Made by a program: the position numbers and the translations under genes
Part shown: piece after piece, positions 1-8,628 of the stretch
Layout of the letters: every line of letters begins with the position of its first letter
How positions within the stretch are numbered: position 1 is the first letter of the stretch
Notes under the pieces: model-generated
Told to the model about the DNA's origin: nothing
Databases searched by the model: none
The model's input: only the letters and a program-made list of their open reading frames with translations
Source of the DNA: Candidatus Electrothrix aarhusensis
Lineage (GTDB): Bacteria; Desulfobacterota; Desulfobulbia; Desulfobulbales; Desulfobulbaceae
DNA length: 64,000 nucleotides
Assembly: GCA_004028505.1 (NCBI GenBank)
Contig: MTKO01000034.1
Location: 62,001 to 126,000, forward strand
Reading direction: 5' to 3'

Positions 1-936
1 ATAAATAATAATTTGAGTGTCATCAGATATTGAATAGTCGCGATGAATTAAGGCATTAACAATAACCTCCCATATTGCTTCTGGTGGATAGTTAAGTTTT
101 TTTAAACCATCAGAGTTCCATACTTTTACAGATGACATTATTTTTTCTACTGCCTGGACAGTCTCCTTGATCAAAGGATAAAGAGCCTTTTCTATTGTAA
201 TTTGTTCAGTAAGGTGATCCCGTTCCGGATCATCGTCCTTTGTTTCATATCGGGTAATTTTAACAGCACATTTTCTAGGAATAACAGCACTCGGATATGG
301 ATGAAATAATAATGCTGCTGACACTTTTGTTTCCCATGTTTTGTAATCAAGTAAGTTTTGATTAATACAAAATTCTAAGGGATCAGTTTTTGGCGAGTAT
401 TCAGATAAAAATTCAGTCAGCTCTTTTGATTCTGCAATTTGCTCGGCCGGAATTTCTTTAAGAGTTTGGTCCTCAAACGAAGTAGCACCTTTTGCGAATG
501 AGAGTTGAGTTATTCTTTGCGGATCTTTTATCGGAAGTGATTGGGCACCATGCCTTTGATAAACTGTTCCATCGGTTGTTTTATGAACTTCAGAGCTTTT
601 TTCAACCAATATCCGCAGAGTATATCCTGGTTTGCTTTCACATTTTAATATCTCGTATTTTAAATCTAATGATGGAGTCACTTCAAAAACTGCTTGAAGA
701 TGACTATTTAAATCTTCAATCCTTGGTGCCCCTTTCCATCTTTTTGCAGGGTCGGATTCTTCCTTTTCGTCAGCAATGCCGATAATAACTTCACCACCGT
801 CTGCGTTTGCGAAGGCTACCGCTATTTTCTGTACTTTTGCACCTTTTATGAGAAAAGACTTTCTGTCAAAAAAATGCGACTCTTCTCTGCTTGACAAATC
901 ATCCGCTTCAGTTTGTTCAATTGTTTTTATGTTCAT
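1..936 (-). CDS. AlbA_2 / RecG-like ATP-binding regulator, C-terminus outside window
   Basis: The reading frame is open from an ATG at 936 to the first base of the window (312 codons), so the 3' end is missing. The start reads MNIKTIEQTEADDL. The first ~140 residues resemble the Schlafen AlbA_2 fold: an acidic residue followed by a DRKSF segment, then an AFANADGGEVIIGIAD segment, which in this family forms the putative nucleic-acid-binding core. Near the window edge the motif NALIHRDYS is the signature of the HATPase_c_4 / COG2865 putative transcriptional regulators (ATP-dependent DNA helicase RecG-related). Proteins of this kind are usually 450-550 residues and often occur beside mobile or defence genes. 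The exact role is unknown. I see the domain signature directly; regulator versus defence function is inference. Confidence 0.75.
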   Translation of the reverse strand, partial: MNIKTIEQTEADDLSSREESHFFDRKSFLIKGAKVQKIAVAFANADGGEVIIGIADEKEESDPAKRWKGAPRIEDLNSHLQAVFEVTPSLDLKYEILKCESKPGYTLRILVEKSSEVHKTTDGTVYQRHGAQSLPIKDPQRITQLSFAKGATSFEDQTLKEIPAEQIAESKELTEFLSEYSPKTDPLEFCINQNLLDYKTWETKVSAALLFHPYPSAVIPRKCAVKITRYETKDDDPERDHLTEQITIEKALYPLIKETVQAVEKIMSSVKVWNSDGLKKLNYPPEAIWEVIVNALIHRDYSISDDTQIIIY

Positions 937-1017
937 AATTTTCAATATGTAACAGGATTAATAAGTGGAAACTTTCCATACTATTGACTGCAATAGATCC
1001 CGAAAAACTATCAAAGC

Positions 1018-2028
1018 TTACATCAGCCCCAAAAGAAAATTCTTTACACAATTACCGAGATTATCAACATTATATCCCCCTTCCTGACAAACCAATGTCG
1101 GTATTTCGAGCGACTTGAACTGCTGACCAATGGAAATATAATCCTCTGTGAGAAGTTGAAAACCCCCGATAGGATCATCGATATGCGTATCAAAGCCAGC
1201 AGCAATAATTAAATACGCAGGGTTGAACGCACGTATTTTTTCTATAATTCTGTCAACTGCCGCGCTGTATTGTTCTAAGCTGGTATCCTTGGGCAACGGT
1301 TCATTATGATTTGTCCCAACTGCCTGACCTGTTCCTTTTTCGTCGGCATATCCCCAAAAGTACGGGTACTCGTTGGAAGGATCGCAATGAATCGATGCGG
1401 TAAAAACAGATTTTATCTCATTGAAAAATTCCTGCGTGCCGTTACCGTGATGATAATCGATATCGACAACAGCTACTCTTCCCTCGGGTAATAAATACTC
1501 GGCTGCTGTGGCTGCATTATTAAAATAACAATACCCGCCAAAAACACGAGGGCCTGCATGATGTCCTGAAGGGCGGCACAGGGCGTAAACGGTTTTCTCC
1601 TGCCCTTCGCGCAGCAATTCCGCACCGGTTAAGGCGGTTTCAGCAGAAGCGCGAGCAACTTCATAGGTCTTACGCATAATCGGTGTGACAGCATCGGTAC
1701 ACCATATTCCGCCCCAGAGCGGTGAATCGACCTTTTTGGTCAGATTTGCCCCTTCACCGGGAAAAAGGTCCGGATAAAATTCCTCATCATCATTGTGTAA
1801 GCTTAATCCCGTGTTACGGATATAATCGTGATAAGGATGCAGCCTTGCTATGAAACGTTCCGGGAATTGTTTGGCAACCTGGAAATCGAATCGTTCATCT
1901 GAACGAAGGGCTTTTTTTATGGATTCAACCCGCAGAGGCGTATCCTTTACTTCATATGTTTCCGGTCCGAGCTGATACTTCCAATATGGGTTGTGTAAGC
2001 TGTCGTTATATTTCTCAATGACTTTCAT
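1018..2028 (-). CDS. Histone-deacetylase family amidohydrolase, acetylpolyamine amidohydrolase-like
   Basis: 336 residues, the usual size for bacterial class II HDAC-like deacetylases. Visible family motifs are the paired histidines in RPSGHHAGP (about 156-157), the GYCYFNNAATAA loop, the zinc-binding DIDYHHGNGTQ segment (Asp191, His193) and the third metal ligand in AAGFDTHIDDP. These enzymes hydrolyse acetyl-lysine-like amides: acetylated polyamines, acetoin-utilisation AcuC substrates or acetylated proteins. The long N-terminal section before the HH motif favours the acetylpolyamine amidohydrolase branch, but the substrate cannot be fixed from sequence. The start codon lies inside the end of the upstream peptidase gene (14-base overlap), so the two are almost certainly translated together. 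Confidence 0.85.
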   Translation of the reverse strand: MKVIEKYNDSLHNPYWKYQLGPETYEVKDTPLRVESIKKALRSDERFDFQVAKQFPERFIARLHPYHDYIRNTGLSLHNDDEEFYPDLFPGEGANLTKKVDSPLWGGIWCTDAVTPIMRKTYEVARASAETALTGAELLREGQEKTVYALCRPSGHHAGPRVFGGYCYFNNAATAAEYLLPEGRVAVVDIDYHHGNGTQEFFNEIKSVFTASIHCDPSNEYPYFWGYADEKGTGQAVGTNHNEPLPKDTSLEQYSAAVDRIIEKIRAFNPAYLIIAAGFDTHIDDPIGGFQLLTEDYISIGQQFKSLEIPTLVCQEGGYNVDNLGNCVKNFLLGLM

Positions 2029-2860
2029 TGGTTCCTTTCCCTTTGCTTAATAACTCGACAACACGTTGATGTGGAATCGGAGGGCACCAGCGCTGTTCGC
2101 GCCCGTTCATTCCATGAGAACAGAATATGGCATTGATAACAGCCTCTTCAGTTGCTTCAATGACCGCTTCATACAGTGTATTGATCGCATGATCGGAGAT
2201 ACAGCGTAACTGCATAAAATTACTGCGGACGGTGTGCACTCGGGGTTTACGATTTCCCGTGCTGAAGGCAATAATTATTTCGCCGCTGGTTGAAGCCGCA
2301 TAGGAACCGGTGCGCCCGAGACCGAGAGCAGCTCGTTTTGCCACCCGATTCAGCTGACTGGTTATAAGAGGAATATTCGTAGCAACCACAACAATGATTG
2401 ATCCTTCCGACACTTCTCGGCGACCGGCCTGATCGAATTCCTTATCCAGTGATCTGCCTATTACACCGCCATCGACAGTGAGATTACGCATTTTACCGAA
2501 ATTGGAAAGAACAAGCACTCCCACCGTAAAGGTATCACCTTCATTAACAGATAAAATACGGGAAGATGTTCCGATTCCTCCTGCAAAATCAAAGCTTGTC
2601 ATGCCCGTTCCGGCCCCGATTGATCCCTGTTGTACCGGGCCGGATGATGCTGATTCAATCGCCTTGATGGCATCCTGGGTTGAACATGTCCCCACTCTGA
2701 CATCATTTAAAAAAGAATCATCTGCTTCACCCACGACCGGTAAAACCACATCGGTTTTGGTCCCGAGTTGCGGGTGTTTTTTCAGCATATGGCTGACAAC
2801 GCCTGCATGAACTCGTCCGACGGAATGGGAATTTGTTAACAGTATCGGCGTTTCCAGCAA
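2015..2860 (-). CDS. P1-family aminopeptidase (DmpA-like), C-terminal part after a frameshift
   Basis: This frame carries the larger, C-terminal part of a DmpA / L-aminopeptidase-D-esterase protein. LETPILLTNSHSVG matches the family's conserved segment, and QGSIGAGTGM contains the Gly-Ser bond where family members cleave themselves and expose the catalytic N-terminal Ser (Ser80 of this piece). The apparent TTG start at 2860 is not a real start: the N-terminal 110 residues of the domain lie in the preceding frame (2836-4170). Inserting one base after the GGT codon near 2863 joins the two exactly where the family has E-x-G-x-LETPI. The protein should therefore be the second half of a ligase-peptidase fusion. 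It overlaps the downstream deacetylase gene by 14 bases. Confidence 0.8.
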   Translation of the reverse strand: MLETPILLTNSHSVGRVHAGVVSHMLKKHPQLGTKTDVVLPVVGEADDSFLNDVRVGTCSTQDAIKAIESASSGPVQQGSIGAGTGMTSFDFAGGIGTSSRILSVNEGDTFTVGVLVLSNFGKMRNLTVDGGVIGRSLDKEFDQAGRREVSEGSIIVVVATNIPLITSQLNRVAKRAALGLGRTGSYAASTSGEIIIAFSTGNRKPRVHTVRSNFMQLRCISDHAINTLYEAVIEATEEAVINAIFCSHGMNGREQRWCPPIPHQRVVELLSKGKGTNESH

Positions 2861-4170
2861 CCTGTCTCCAAAATCTGGGTTAACCCTGCCATTTCTCCGA
2901 CACCGTTTAAAATAAAGCCGCCAGCAGCTATCCGATTTGCATAAGCCTGACCGGCAGGCATAATTGCTGTCACACCGGTGCGTACATTGCCTGTTTCTTT
3001 ACTGCCGGGAATTTGTACATTATCTTCTTTTCGCGAGAAATGGCCGACACGAACACCTTTCACATCGGTAATTGCATTATGAATTCCGGGCGACATCCGT
3101 CCGATTTGAATGCCGATATCCCGCGCATTCGGACGAGGAATTTCAGAGGTGATGTCATTTTTTCGGGTCTGCTTTGCAGATTTTATAGCAAGTCCGTAAC
3201 GGCGTGCCGCTGAACGAATAATTAAGCGTAAGGCATCGCGAAATTCAAGACCGCGCGACCCGGCAGCAGTCATCAGAGAGGCATCAGGATGAAGACTCGG
3301 TAGGGGATTAAGTTCAATAAAATAGGGTTTTCCGTTTGTATGTAAGCGAATATCCACCCTGCCGACATCAGGGCAGGACATGATATCAAAAACCTCACGG
3401 GCCATTTTTGTGATAGTTTTTTCTTCTTCTGAAGTTATCATTGCCGGACAAATAACTTTTACCGCTTGTGCGGACTCTCCGCCCTGCTTCATGTCATAAT
3501 CGTAAATATTGTATTTACCTCCGATTTTACTGAGATCAAAAGTATGTTCAACAATGTCCAGTAATTTCCCCGGAAAACTTTCCAGGAAGGGAACGCTGAG
3601 TTCACGGCCTCCAATATATTCTTCAACAACAAGGCCCGCAGGATAATGGCCTAGAAGACGATTTATTCTTTCAAGGGCTTGATCTCTTGTTTCAACAACA
3701 GAATCCTGGGTGATTCCTTTGCTTGATCCCTCTGAGTTCGGTTTAATCATCAAAGGATATTGCAAATCTTCAGGCAACTCGCGCTCTTTGTCGGTTATTA
3801 AAACTCCTCTTGGAACACTGATTCCATGAGAAGACAAGACGGTTTTAGCGAGATGTTTATCGAGATTGAGATGAAGAAGCGACGCATTTCCCCCGGTAAA
3901 CGGAATACCCATTTGCTCATACAAGCCGGGATAAAAAGCTTCCCTTGAACTCCCGATGGTTCCCTCTGCTAAATTAAAGATAAGGTCAGGTTCACTTTCA
4001 ATAAGTCGCTCAATGACTGCATATGGTTTTCCTGAAACTTCAACAACAGTAACTGTATGTTGCAAGCTGCTGATAGCTTTGTGTATTCGATTGATATCCG
4101 CTTCAGTGAGAAGTTCTGCTGTATCTTCTGTATTATCGGTACGAAGATTGTATGCAATTGTTATTCTCAT
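2836..4170 (-). CDS. ATP-grasp D-Ala-D-Ala ligase-like protein fused to P1-peptidase N-terminus (frameshifted)
   Basis: Residues 1 to ~330 are an ATP-grasp ligase of the D-alanine-D-alanine ligase group. Visible motifs are IKPNSEGSSKGI (phosphate loop), VEEYIGGRELSVP and the metal-binding FIELNPLPSLHPDASLM. After a short linker the same frame continues into the P1-peptidase N-terminus (DIGIQIGRMSPG, ITDVKGVRVGH, NGVGEMAGLTQILETG) and then stops after seven unrelated residues. The ATG at 4170 is chosen because a GGGAGG ribosome-binding site lies just upstream. Such ligases join amino acids through an acyl phosphate. A ligase plus a self-processing amidase in one chain is unusual. The intact protein would be about 720 residues. 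The fusion is read directly; its substrate is unknown. Confidence 0.8.
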   Translation of the reverse strand: MRITIAYNLRTDNTEDTAELLTEADINRIHKAISSLQHTVTVVEVSGKPYAVIERLIESEPDLIFNLAEGTIGSSREAFYPGLYEQMGIPFTGGNASLLHLNLDKHLAKTVLSSHGISVPRGVLITDKERELPEDLQYPLMIKPNSEGSSKGITQDSVVETRDQALERINRLLGHYPAGLVVEEYIGGRELSVPFLESFPGKLLDIVEHTFDLSKIGGKYNIYDYDMKQGGESAQAVKVICPAMITSEEEKTITKMAREVFDIMSCPDVGRVDIRLHTNGKPYFIELNPLPSLHPDASLMTAAGSRGLEFRDALRLIIRSAARRYGLAIKSAKQTRKNDITSEIPRPNARDIGIQIGRMSPGIHNAITDVKGVRVGHFSRKEDNVQIPGSKETGNVRTGVTAIMPAGQAYANRIAAGGFILNGVGEMAGLTQILETGCWKRRYC

Positions 4171-4212
4171 GGTCTTGCCTCCCAATTATTCATTACGTGT
4201 TTATTCTTCTGT

Positions 4213-4743
4213 TTATTGCATTTCATGAATAATTTTTCCAAATCCATCAACTTGGTTCCAATCTGTGAATTCAATATTTGTTTTTGGATCTGTTGGACCT
4301 TTTGTTATCCACATAATGAGGCGGATCATAAGACGGTCCTGGAATCTATATTTCTGATATTCTATTTTTCCTGCAAAAACAGCGAGTCTTTTTGGTTTCC
4401 AGGTTATTTGTCTGAGGAATTTTTGGAGATATGGATTTGTTTCAGGTGTGTTTTTTTTCGGTTTGCGTGCGACAACGTTTACAGAAAAGAAGGCGTTGGA
4501 TTTATCTTCCAAGGTTTCTTGGTTGTTTTTAATAAATGCATACGTTTGTTTGCTATGTTTTCCGTAACGAATACTTGCACCGATGACTATTTTGTCAAAT
4601 GAAGTTAGGTCGGTGGCATTTGCATTATTGACAGAAACAAGGGTGACTTGATCATTCTGAGTTTCAAGGAGTTGCTTGAGGTGTAAACAGATTTTTTTCG
4701 TATGACCATCTGTTGACGAGTATATGAGGAGAATTTTAGACAT
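4213..4743 (-). CDS. hemG: Menaquinone-dependent protoporphyrinogen IX oxidase HemG
   Basis: 176 residues, against 181 in E. coli. The N-terminal flavodoxin FMN loop is YSSTDGHTKK. The diagnostic HemG segments VIGASIRYG, SVNVVARKPKKNTPETN and EFTDW are all present, and so is the long insert that separates HemG from ordinary flavodoxins. The enzyme removes six electrons from protoporphyrinogen IX and passes them to menaquinone at the inner face of the membrane, the penultimate step of protohaem synthesis. HemG is best known from Gammaproteobacteria, and a second, FAD-type oxidase (hemY) lies at 33 kb. The gene starts only about 20 bases after a candidate integron attC site, with no clear ribosome-binding site, so a cassette insertion may have separated it from its original leader. 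Confidence 0.93.
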   Translation of the reverse strand: MSKILLIYSSTDGHTKKICLHLKQLLETQNDQVTLVSVNNANATDLTSFDKIVIGASIRYGKHSKQTYAFIKNNQETLEDKSNAFFSVNVVARKPKKNTPETNPYLQKFLRQITWKPKRLAVFAGKIEYQKYRFQDRLMIRLIMWITKGPTDPKTNIEFTDWNQVDGFGKIIHEMQ

Positions 4744-4762
4744 TGTTTTAGGTTTGGTTTAC

Positions 4763-4835
4763 ACATAACGGCAAGGCTCAGCCACTCATAAAGTGATCGA
4801 CGCTTTATGCAGTCGGCTGTAGCCTATTGTTAGCA
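4763..4835 (-). other. Candidate integron attC (59-be) recombination site
   Basis: 73 bp forming an almost perfect inverted repeat. On the plus strand the left arm is AGGCTCAGCCACTCATAAAG and the right arm begins CTTTATGCAG and ends AGCCT. The two arms pair except for three single extra bases, all on one strand, which is the pattern of extrahelical bases in attC sites. The outer boxes are ACATAAC (4763-4769) and GTTAGCA (4829-4835). Read on the minus strand, the second box (TGCTAAC) is the exact complement of the GTTAGCA core found at the other end of the cassette (5889-5895), as cassette circularisation requires. The upstream gene runs into it and ends in the tail NNRLQPTA. Confidence 0.75.
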
Positions 4836-5894
4836 TTTTTGTTTTGTTCTGACTTTAGTAATAGAACGAACCAGTCGAGCAATTTTTCTCTTATTCTGAA
4901 TAGATCAACATCTAAGGCAAACTTCTGCAAAATATAGCGAGAATCCTGTATGGTTTGCTTATGATTACTCATTGGCGCTACGGAAAAAAGCTCCGTTAAA
5001 TAAGTTTGTGATTTTATATTTCTTCCAAACAGCTGCAACTCCCATCCTGTTGGGGAAACATATAAATCAAACGCAATCGCATTTCCCGAAAGATTGAAAT
5101 CATGTACTAAGCATGATTTTGCATATATCCATTGCTTTTCACATGCATCAGGCTTTTCTATTTCTTCTTGCAACTCTCGAACTTTAGAGTTCAGCTTAGA
5201 CAGGAACTTGTTTCTCGCGTTAACCAGTGAATTTACTCTATCCTCATTTTCAATGAAGAACTTATCGTTTTCATTAAATTTCATATTATCACCTTTTAGC
5301 TTTTCTATAGTGCTCATAAAGTCTATGAGATACAAAAGCCACTTTTGCGAAGATGTTGACGCGTAGCTCCCTAGACGTTCTTTGACTTTTGAAAATAGTT
5401 CTTCATAGGTAATGCATATAAAATCAAAAGATTCTTGATCCTTCCTTATGCCAAGGATAATCTTTACGACGGTTAACTGATTGGGTTGCGCCCACTTATC
5501 AAGTGATTTGCCGTAATCTTCGAGGTCATTTGCTAGATAATGATAGATCTTGTTTTCAATGCCGATTAACTGATTATCAGTTTCTATTAGTATATCTATT
5601 CGTCCACCGTTTATTGTATATGCCTCACGACTCACCTGTACATTGCTTTGGTTTGTTTCATTTGCGGCAGCAAGATTCAGAAGAGAGGACAGCATTAACT
5701 GACCAAGGTCATGCTCATTGTTTGGATTGAGGAAGAAAGCCAGTATATTGCTTGCCACATTCTCGTAATGCGGATACCCGGCTATGTCAAATATGCTTGC
5801 GCTGCTCATTTCCTTTGGTAACGATTCAAACTCGTTAAGCAATTCTAGATATTGTTCGTACGATAAAGGCATAAGCTGTCCCTTTAGCTGCTAA
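4768..5894 (-). mobile_element. Lone integron gene cassette (one ORF plus attC)
   Basis: On the minus strand the unit begins at the G/TTAGCA core at 5889-5895. About 20 bases later it has AAAGGGA and the ATG of the nuclease gene, and it ends at the G/TTATGTG of the attC site. This is the standard cassette layout: short leader, one ORF, attC in the same direction. No integrase gene, attI site or second attC was found, so this looks like a single cassette inserted at a secondary site between a non-coding stretch and hemG rather than part of an array. Confidence 0.65.
4805..5872 (-). CDS. PD-(D/E)XK nuclease family protein (PDDEXK_4), cassette-borne
   Basis: 355 residues. The N-terminus (FDIAGYPHYENVASNILAFF) and the catalytic core match the PDDEXK_4 family: GGRIDILIETDNQLIGIENK gives the Asp and Glu-x-Lys of the nuclease fold (about residues 90-110). 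The rest is helical and variable. Proteins of this family are common but mostly uncharacterised; phage defence or DNA repair are the usual guesses. The last residues NNRLQPTA are encoded by the attC site itself, a common sign that a cassette ORF runs into its recombination site. The start has a good ribosome-binding site (AAAGGGA, 7 bases upstream). Substrate and function are unknown. Confidence 0.8.
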   Translation of the reverse strand: MPLSYEQYLELLNEFESLPKEMSSASIFDIAGYPHYENVASNILAFFLNPNNEHDLGQLMLSSLLNLAAANETNQSNVQVSREAYTINGGRIDILIETDNQLIGIENKIYHYLANDLEDYGKSLDKWAQPNQLTVVKIILGIRKDQESFDFICITYEELFSKVKERLGSYASTSSQKWLLYLIDFMSTIEKLKGDNMKFNENDKFFIENEDRVNSLVNARNKFLSKLNSKVRELQEEIEKPDACEKQWIYAKSCLVHDFNLSGNAIAFDLYVSPTGWELQLFGRNIKSQTYLTELFSVAPMSNHKQTIQDSRYILQKFALDVDLFRIREKLLDWFVLLLKSEQNKNANNRLQPTA

Positions 5895-6096
5895 CAGTGT
5901 TAATAAACGGAAAACCTTTCTTCTTCTCATGCTCATTACTCCATAACACTCCTTTACGGATAAACCAGCCCTCCTTACCCGTTTCTCTTACAGAGAAACA
6001 AAAAAACGTAGAAAGAGAAGACGATAGAGACGATGTGCTCGCGTCGGAGGAAAGGAAAAGAGCAGAGAGACTGAAGATGAATTTTTCGCCCCGCTC

Positions 6097-6771
6097 TTAG
6101 GCAATTAGCTTCCAAACCATTCTATACAGAGTCACAAGGCCGTTAATAAAGCCCTGCTTATTCTTCTTTCCCTTGGAGTATGAGGTGTAGAGGGTCTGCA
6201 CCGGAACTTCGGTAAATCGTAGGCGATTATTTTTTATCTCTCGGATCACCTTACTGTCGTATTCATACTTATCCGCCTTGGTATCAATAATCAGGGCCGC
6301 ATAGCGGGAATAAGCGCGAAAGCCGGACTGGCTGTCCGAAACCAGCAGACCATAGAACAGCCAAGTGAAAAAATTACCGACGTTGTTGGCGATCACCTTG
6401 ATAAAGGGCATGTCCTCCCGATGGAGGAGGCGGGAGCCGAGCACCACATCATTTTTCCCTTCAAGAATTGGGGTGATCAGCGGCTTGATATCCGCAGGAT
6501 CGTGTTGTCCGTCCCCGTCCATAGTCACGATCACATCCGCATTCAGCAGATTGGCCGCCATGATGCCGGTTTTGACCGCTGCCCCCTTGCCGCGATTCAC
6601 CTTGAGGCGGAGAGCCAGCACATCATGGGCAGAGGCCACGCACCAGCTCTCATCCGTGCTGCCGTCGTCAACCACGATGATATGCGGGAAACCGTGTGCC
6701 CGGACATCCTTGATGACCTGGCCCACAACTTCGGCCTCATTATAGACCGGAATAACAATAACCGTATTCAT
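6097..6771 (-). CDS. Family 2 glycosyltransferase, dolichyl/polyprenyl-phosphate mannosyltransferase-like
   Basis: 224 residues from the ATG at 6771 (an ATG three codons upstream is less likely). The GT-A fold is clear: VIPVYNEAEVVG at the start, VVDDGSTDESW for nucleotide binding, the NRGKGAA loop, and the metal-binding TMDGDGQHDPADI. The following DSQSGFRAYSR segment is typical of the DPM1/DPG_synthase branch, which moves a sugar from a nucleotide donor to a polyprenyl phosphate at the cytoplasmic face of the membrane. There is no C-terminal membrane segment, so it is the soluble short form. It lies 24 bases downstream of the DUF4139 gene and may be co-transcribed with it. The acceptor is unknown. 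Confidence 0.85.
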   Translation of the reverse strand: MNTVIVIPVYNEAEVVGQVIKDVRAHGFPHIIVVDDGSTDESWCVASAHDVLALRLKVNRGKGAAVKTGIMAANLLNADVIVTMDGDGQHDPADIKPLITPILEGKNDVVLGSRLLHREDMPFIKVIANNVGNFFTWLFYGLLVSDSQSGFRAYSRYAALIIDTKADKYEYDSKVIREIKNNRLRFTEVPVQTLYTSYSKGKKNKQGFINGLVTLYRMVWKLIA

Positions 6772-6795
6772 AAAAAACATGGAAAATATGAAAAA

Positions 6796-8253
6796 CTAAT
6801 ATTTTACCTTTACCCGCCATGTCAGGACGGTGCTCGATTTTGCTTCCACCTTGATCCGCCAGACCGCAGCGCTGGCGCTTTCCTTGACGTGTGGAGCTGA
6901 TTCCTCCACCATCTCCCAATCACCGGGCAGCGGCTCCTGCACCTGGACAGTCACGGCTTCGTCCTTGGCGTTTTTCAGGACCATCTCAAAGGCGCTCTCA
7001 AAGACATAATTATAGCGGCTGAACCCGGACAGCTTTTTGAAATCTGTTTGCTTCTTATCTGCGGTGACATCAAAGGCATCTCCCAGTTTCAGGCGAATGG
7101 TCTCGTTTTCCGGGGTGTGGTCGATCCGGTCTTCGCCGACAAATTGAAGGCTACCCGAACTGTCTTTTTTGTAGACCCGCATAATGCCAGCAGGCAGCGG
7201 TTGGCCGATCCCAGCTTCCTTGCTATTTTTCAGCTCAACAAAGACCCCGACCTTCATCTTTTTTCCCAAGTCTCCGGCCTTGTTGCTGTAGTAATAATTC
7301 TGGCCGTTCAGGACAAATTCTTTTTTTACCTGCACACCGTCAGCCTGCATCAGTGCAACCTGCTTGGATTGTTTTTCCTTGATGGTGGTGGGGCGGCCCA
7401 AGGTGTAGAGGTGGTATTCAAACATGGATTCTTCGGCCATGCCGGTGTCCATTGCGAGGGACTCCGCAAGAACGGCTCCCCGTGCCATCATCCTCGGTTG
7501 CATCCGTTCTTGCACTCTATTCACATCACCGGCCACCAGCTTGAGCAGGGCATTCTCATAGGTCGCACCGCTTTCATTTTTCAAGGTAACCCAGCCGTTG
7601 AGATCAAGGCTGGTATCGTCAGGCCCAAGTTCTGCTACATAGTCTGCTTGCCAGGATAGCCCGCCGGTTAGGTAGCTGAGGACCACCGGTTGCGGCTCGC
7701 TGTTCTTGCTGTCTACCAGCATGGTCAGGGTAGGGCGGTCGCGGAGGTTTTCTGGAACAGCGGGAAAAATCAAGCGACCCGGAATACCCGACTCAATATG
7801 GTCTCCGACCCGGAGGACAGTTCCACTTCCGCTACTGAGGACCGTGGCTTCCTGCTTGGTTTCTTCGCCTGTGGTAGGATGGCTTTTGACCAGCAGCACC
7901 TGCTGGCCGACATATTTTTCCAGCAGAGACTGCGGGGTGAGCAGGTCGTATTCAAAATTTTGCTCCAGCACCCGAAGGCCCGGTGCAGCCAGTAAAGCTG
8001 TCTGAGGACGGATTTTTGCACTGACTTCGCGAAAGGCCAGGGTCTGCTGGCCCGGTTTCAGGCTGATTTTTCGGGCATCCCTGACCAAGGCGAGATCCTG
8101 ATTATAGATGGTTACGGCAACAGAAGTTTGGTCAGCAAGGGAGGATACGATTTCTTCAGAATTTTTTTCGGCGTTTTCAACTTGTTCAGGCATGGCGGAA
8201 GCAATAGAGAGAGGAAGTAGAATAAGCAGACACAGACACATTGTGTGGATCAT
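6796..8253 (-). CDS. Exported DUF4139 domain protein
   Basis: 485 residues from the ATG at 8253, chosen because it has AGGAG seven bases upstream and is followed at once by a signal peptide (MCLCLLILLPLSIASA). The body fits DUF4139: SVAVTIYNQDLALVRDARKI at the start, VLSYLTGGLSWQADYVAEL in the middle, and an ESGATYENALLKLVAG segment typical of the beta-rich domain. It ends with a strand-rich region. Such proteins are secreted or periplasmic and have no assigned function; some relatives occur with cell-envelope or mucoidy genes. An upstream extension of the frame exists but lacks a ribosome-binding site. Confidence 0.8.
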   Translation of the reverse strand: MIHTMCLCLLILLPLSIASAMPEQVENAEKNSEEIVSSLADQTSVAVTIYNQDLALVRDARKISLKPGQQTLAFREVSAKIRPQTALLAAPGLRVLEQNFEYDLLTPQSLLEKYVGQQVLLVKSHPTTGEETKQEATVLSSGSGTVLRVGDHIESGIPGRLIFPAVPENLRDRPTLTMLVDSKNSEPQPVVLSYLTGGLSWQADYVAELGPDDTSLDLNGWVTLKNESGATYENALLKLVAGDVNRVQERMQPRMMARGAVLAESLAMDTGMAEESMFEYHLYTLGRPTTIKEKQSKQVALMQADGVQVKKEFVLNGQNYYYSNKAGDLGKKMKVGVFVELKNSKEAGIGQPLPAGIMRVYKKDSSGSLQFVGEDRIDHTPENETIRLKLGDAFDVTADKKQTDFKKLSGFSRYNYVFESAFEMVLKNAKDEAVTVQVQEPLPGDWEMVEESAPHVKESASAAVWRIKVEAKSSTVLTWRVKVKY

Positions 8254-8628
8254 GGGGCATCTCCTGGTGAGACGGGTTATTTGAAAAGGGACTTGAAACC
8301 GGGGGACTGATACTGTAAAAGTATTTCTTTTCCTTTTTGCTGTGTTGTAGGAGATGTACAAGTGGATAAGCCGTTCCTGTGGCGCAGGCAACCGACGACC
8401 AGTCTGCCATTTAAAGCAGAGGTCTGTGGAAATCTGTTTACAGAAAGACTCACTTGGCGAATAATGAGATAGTGTTTCACCTCCCGAGGATGCAGAAACT
8501 GGTGATCATTGTACCGAATCACAGATTACGCTGAAATTATTCAGGTGTCAATCGATCAGTTCAGGATGCTGGCGATCTATGCCATCATGGCAACTGTTTT
8601 GACATAATTTTTTTTCTTATAGAGAGTA
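8254..8628. other. Intergenic region between divergent DUF4139 and ExeA-like genes
   Basis: 375 bases separating two divergent genes, so promoters for both directions must lie here. I see no convincing -35/-10 pair, operator palindrome or RNA element; a TTGACA at 8599 has no matching -10 hexamer before the start codon. Confidence 0.4.

Noticed and set aside
4057-4602. 181-codon plus-strand frame opposite hemG
   Set aside because: Antisense shadow of hemG and the ligase gene; no homology or start signal.
5897-6100. Open frame of 67 codons on the plus strand
   Set aside because: Low-complexity Lys/Arg/Glu content, no ribosome-binding site, overlaps the glycosyltransferase end; not supported as a gene.
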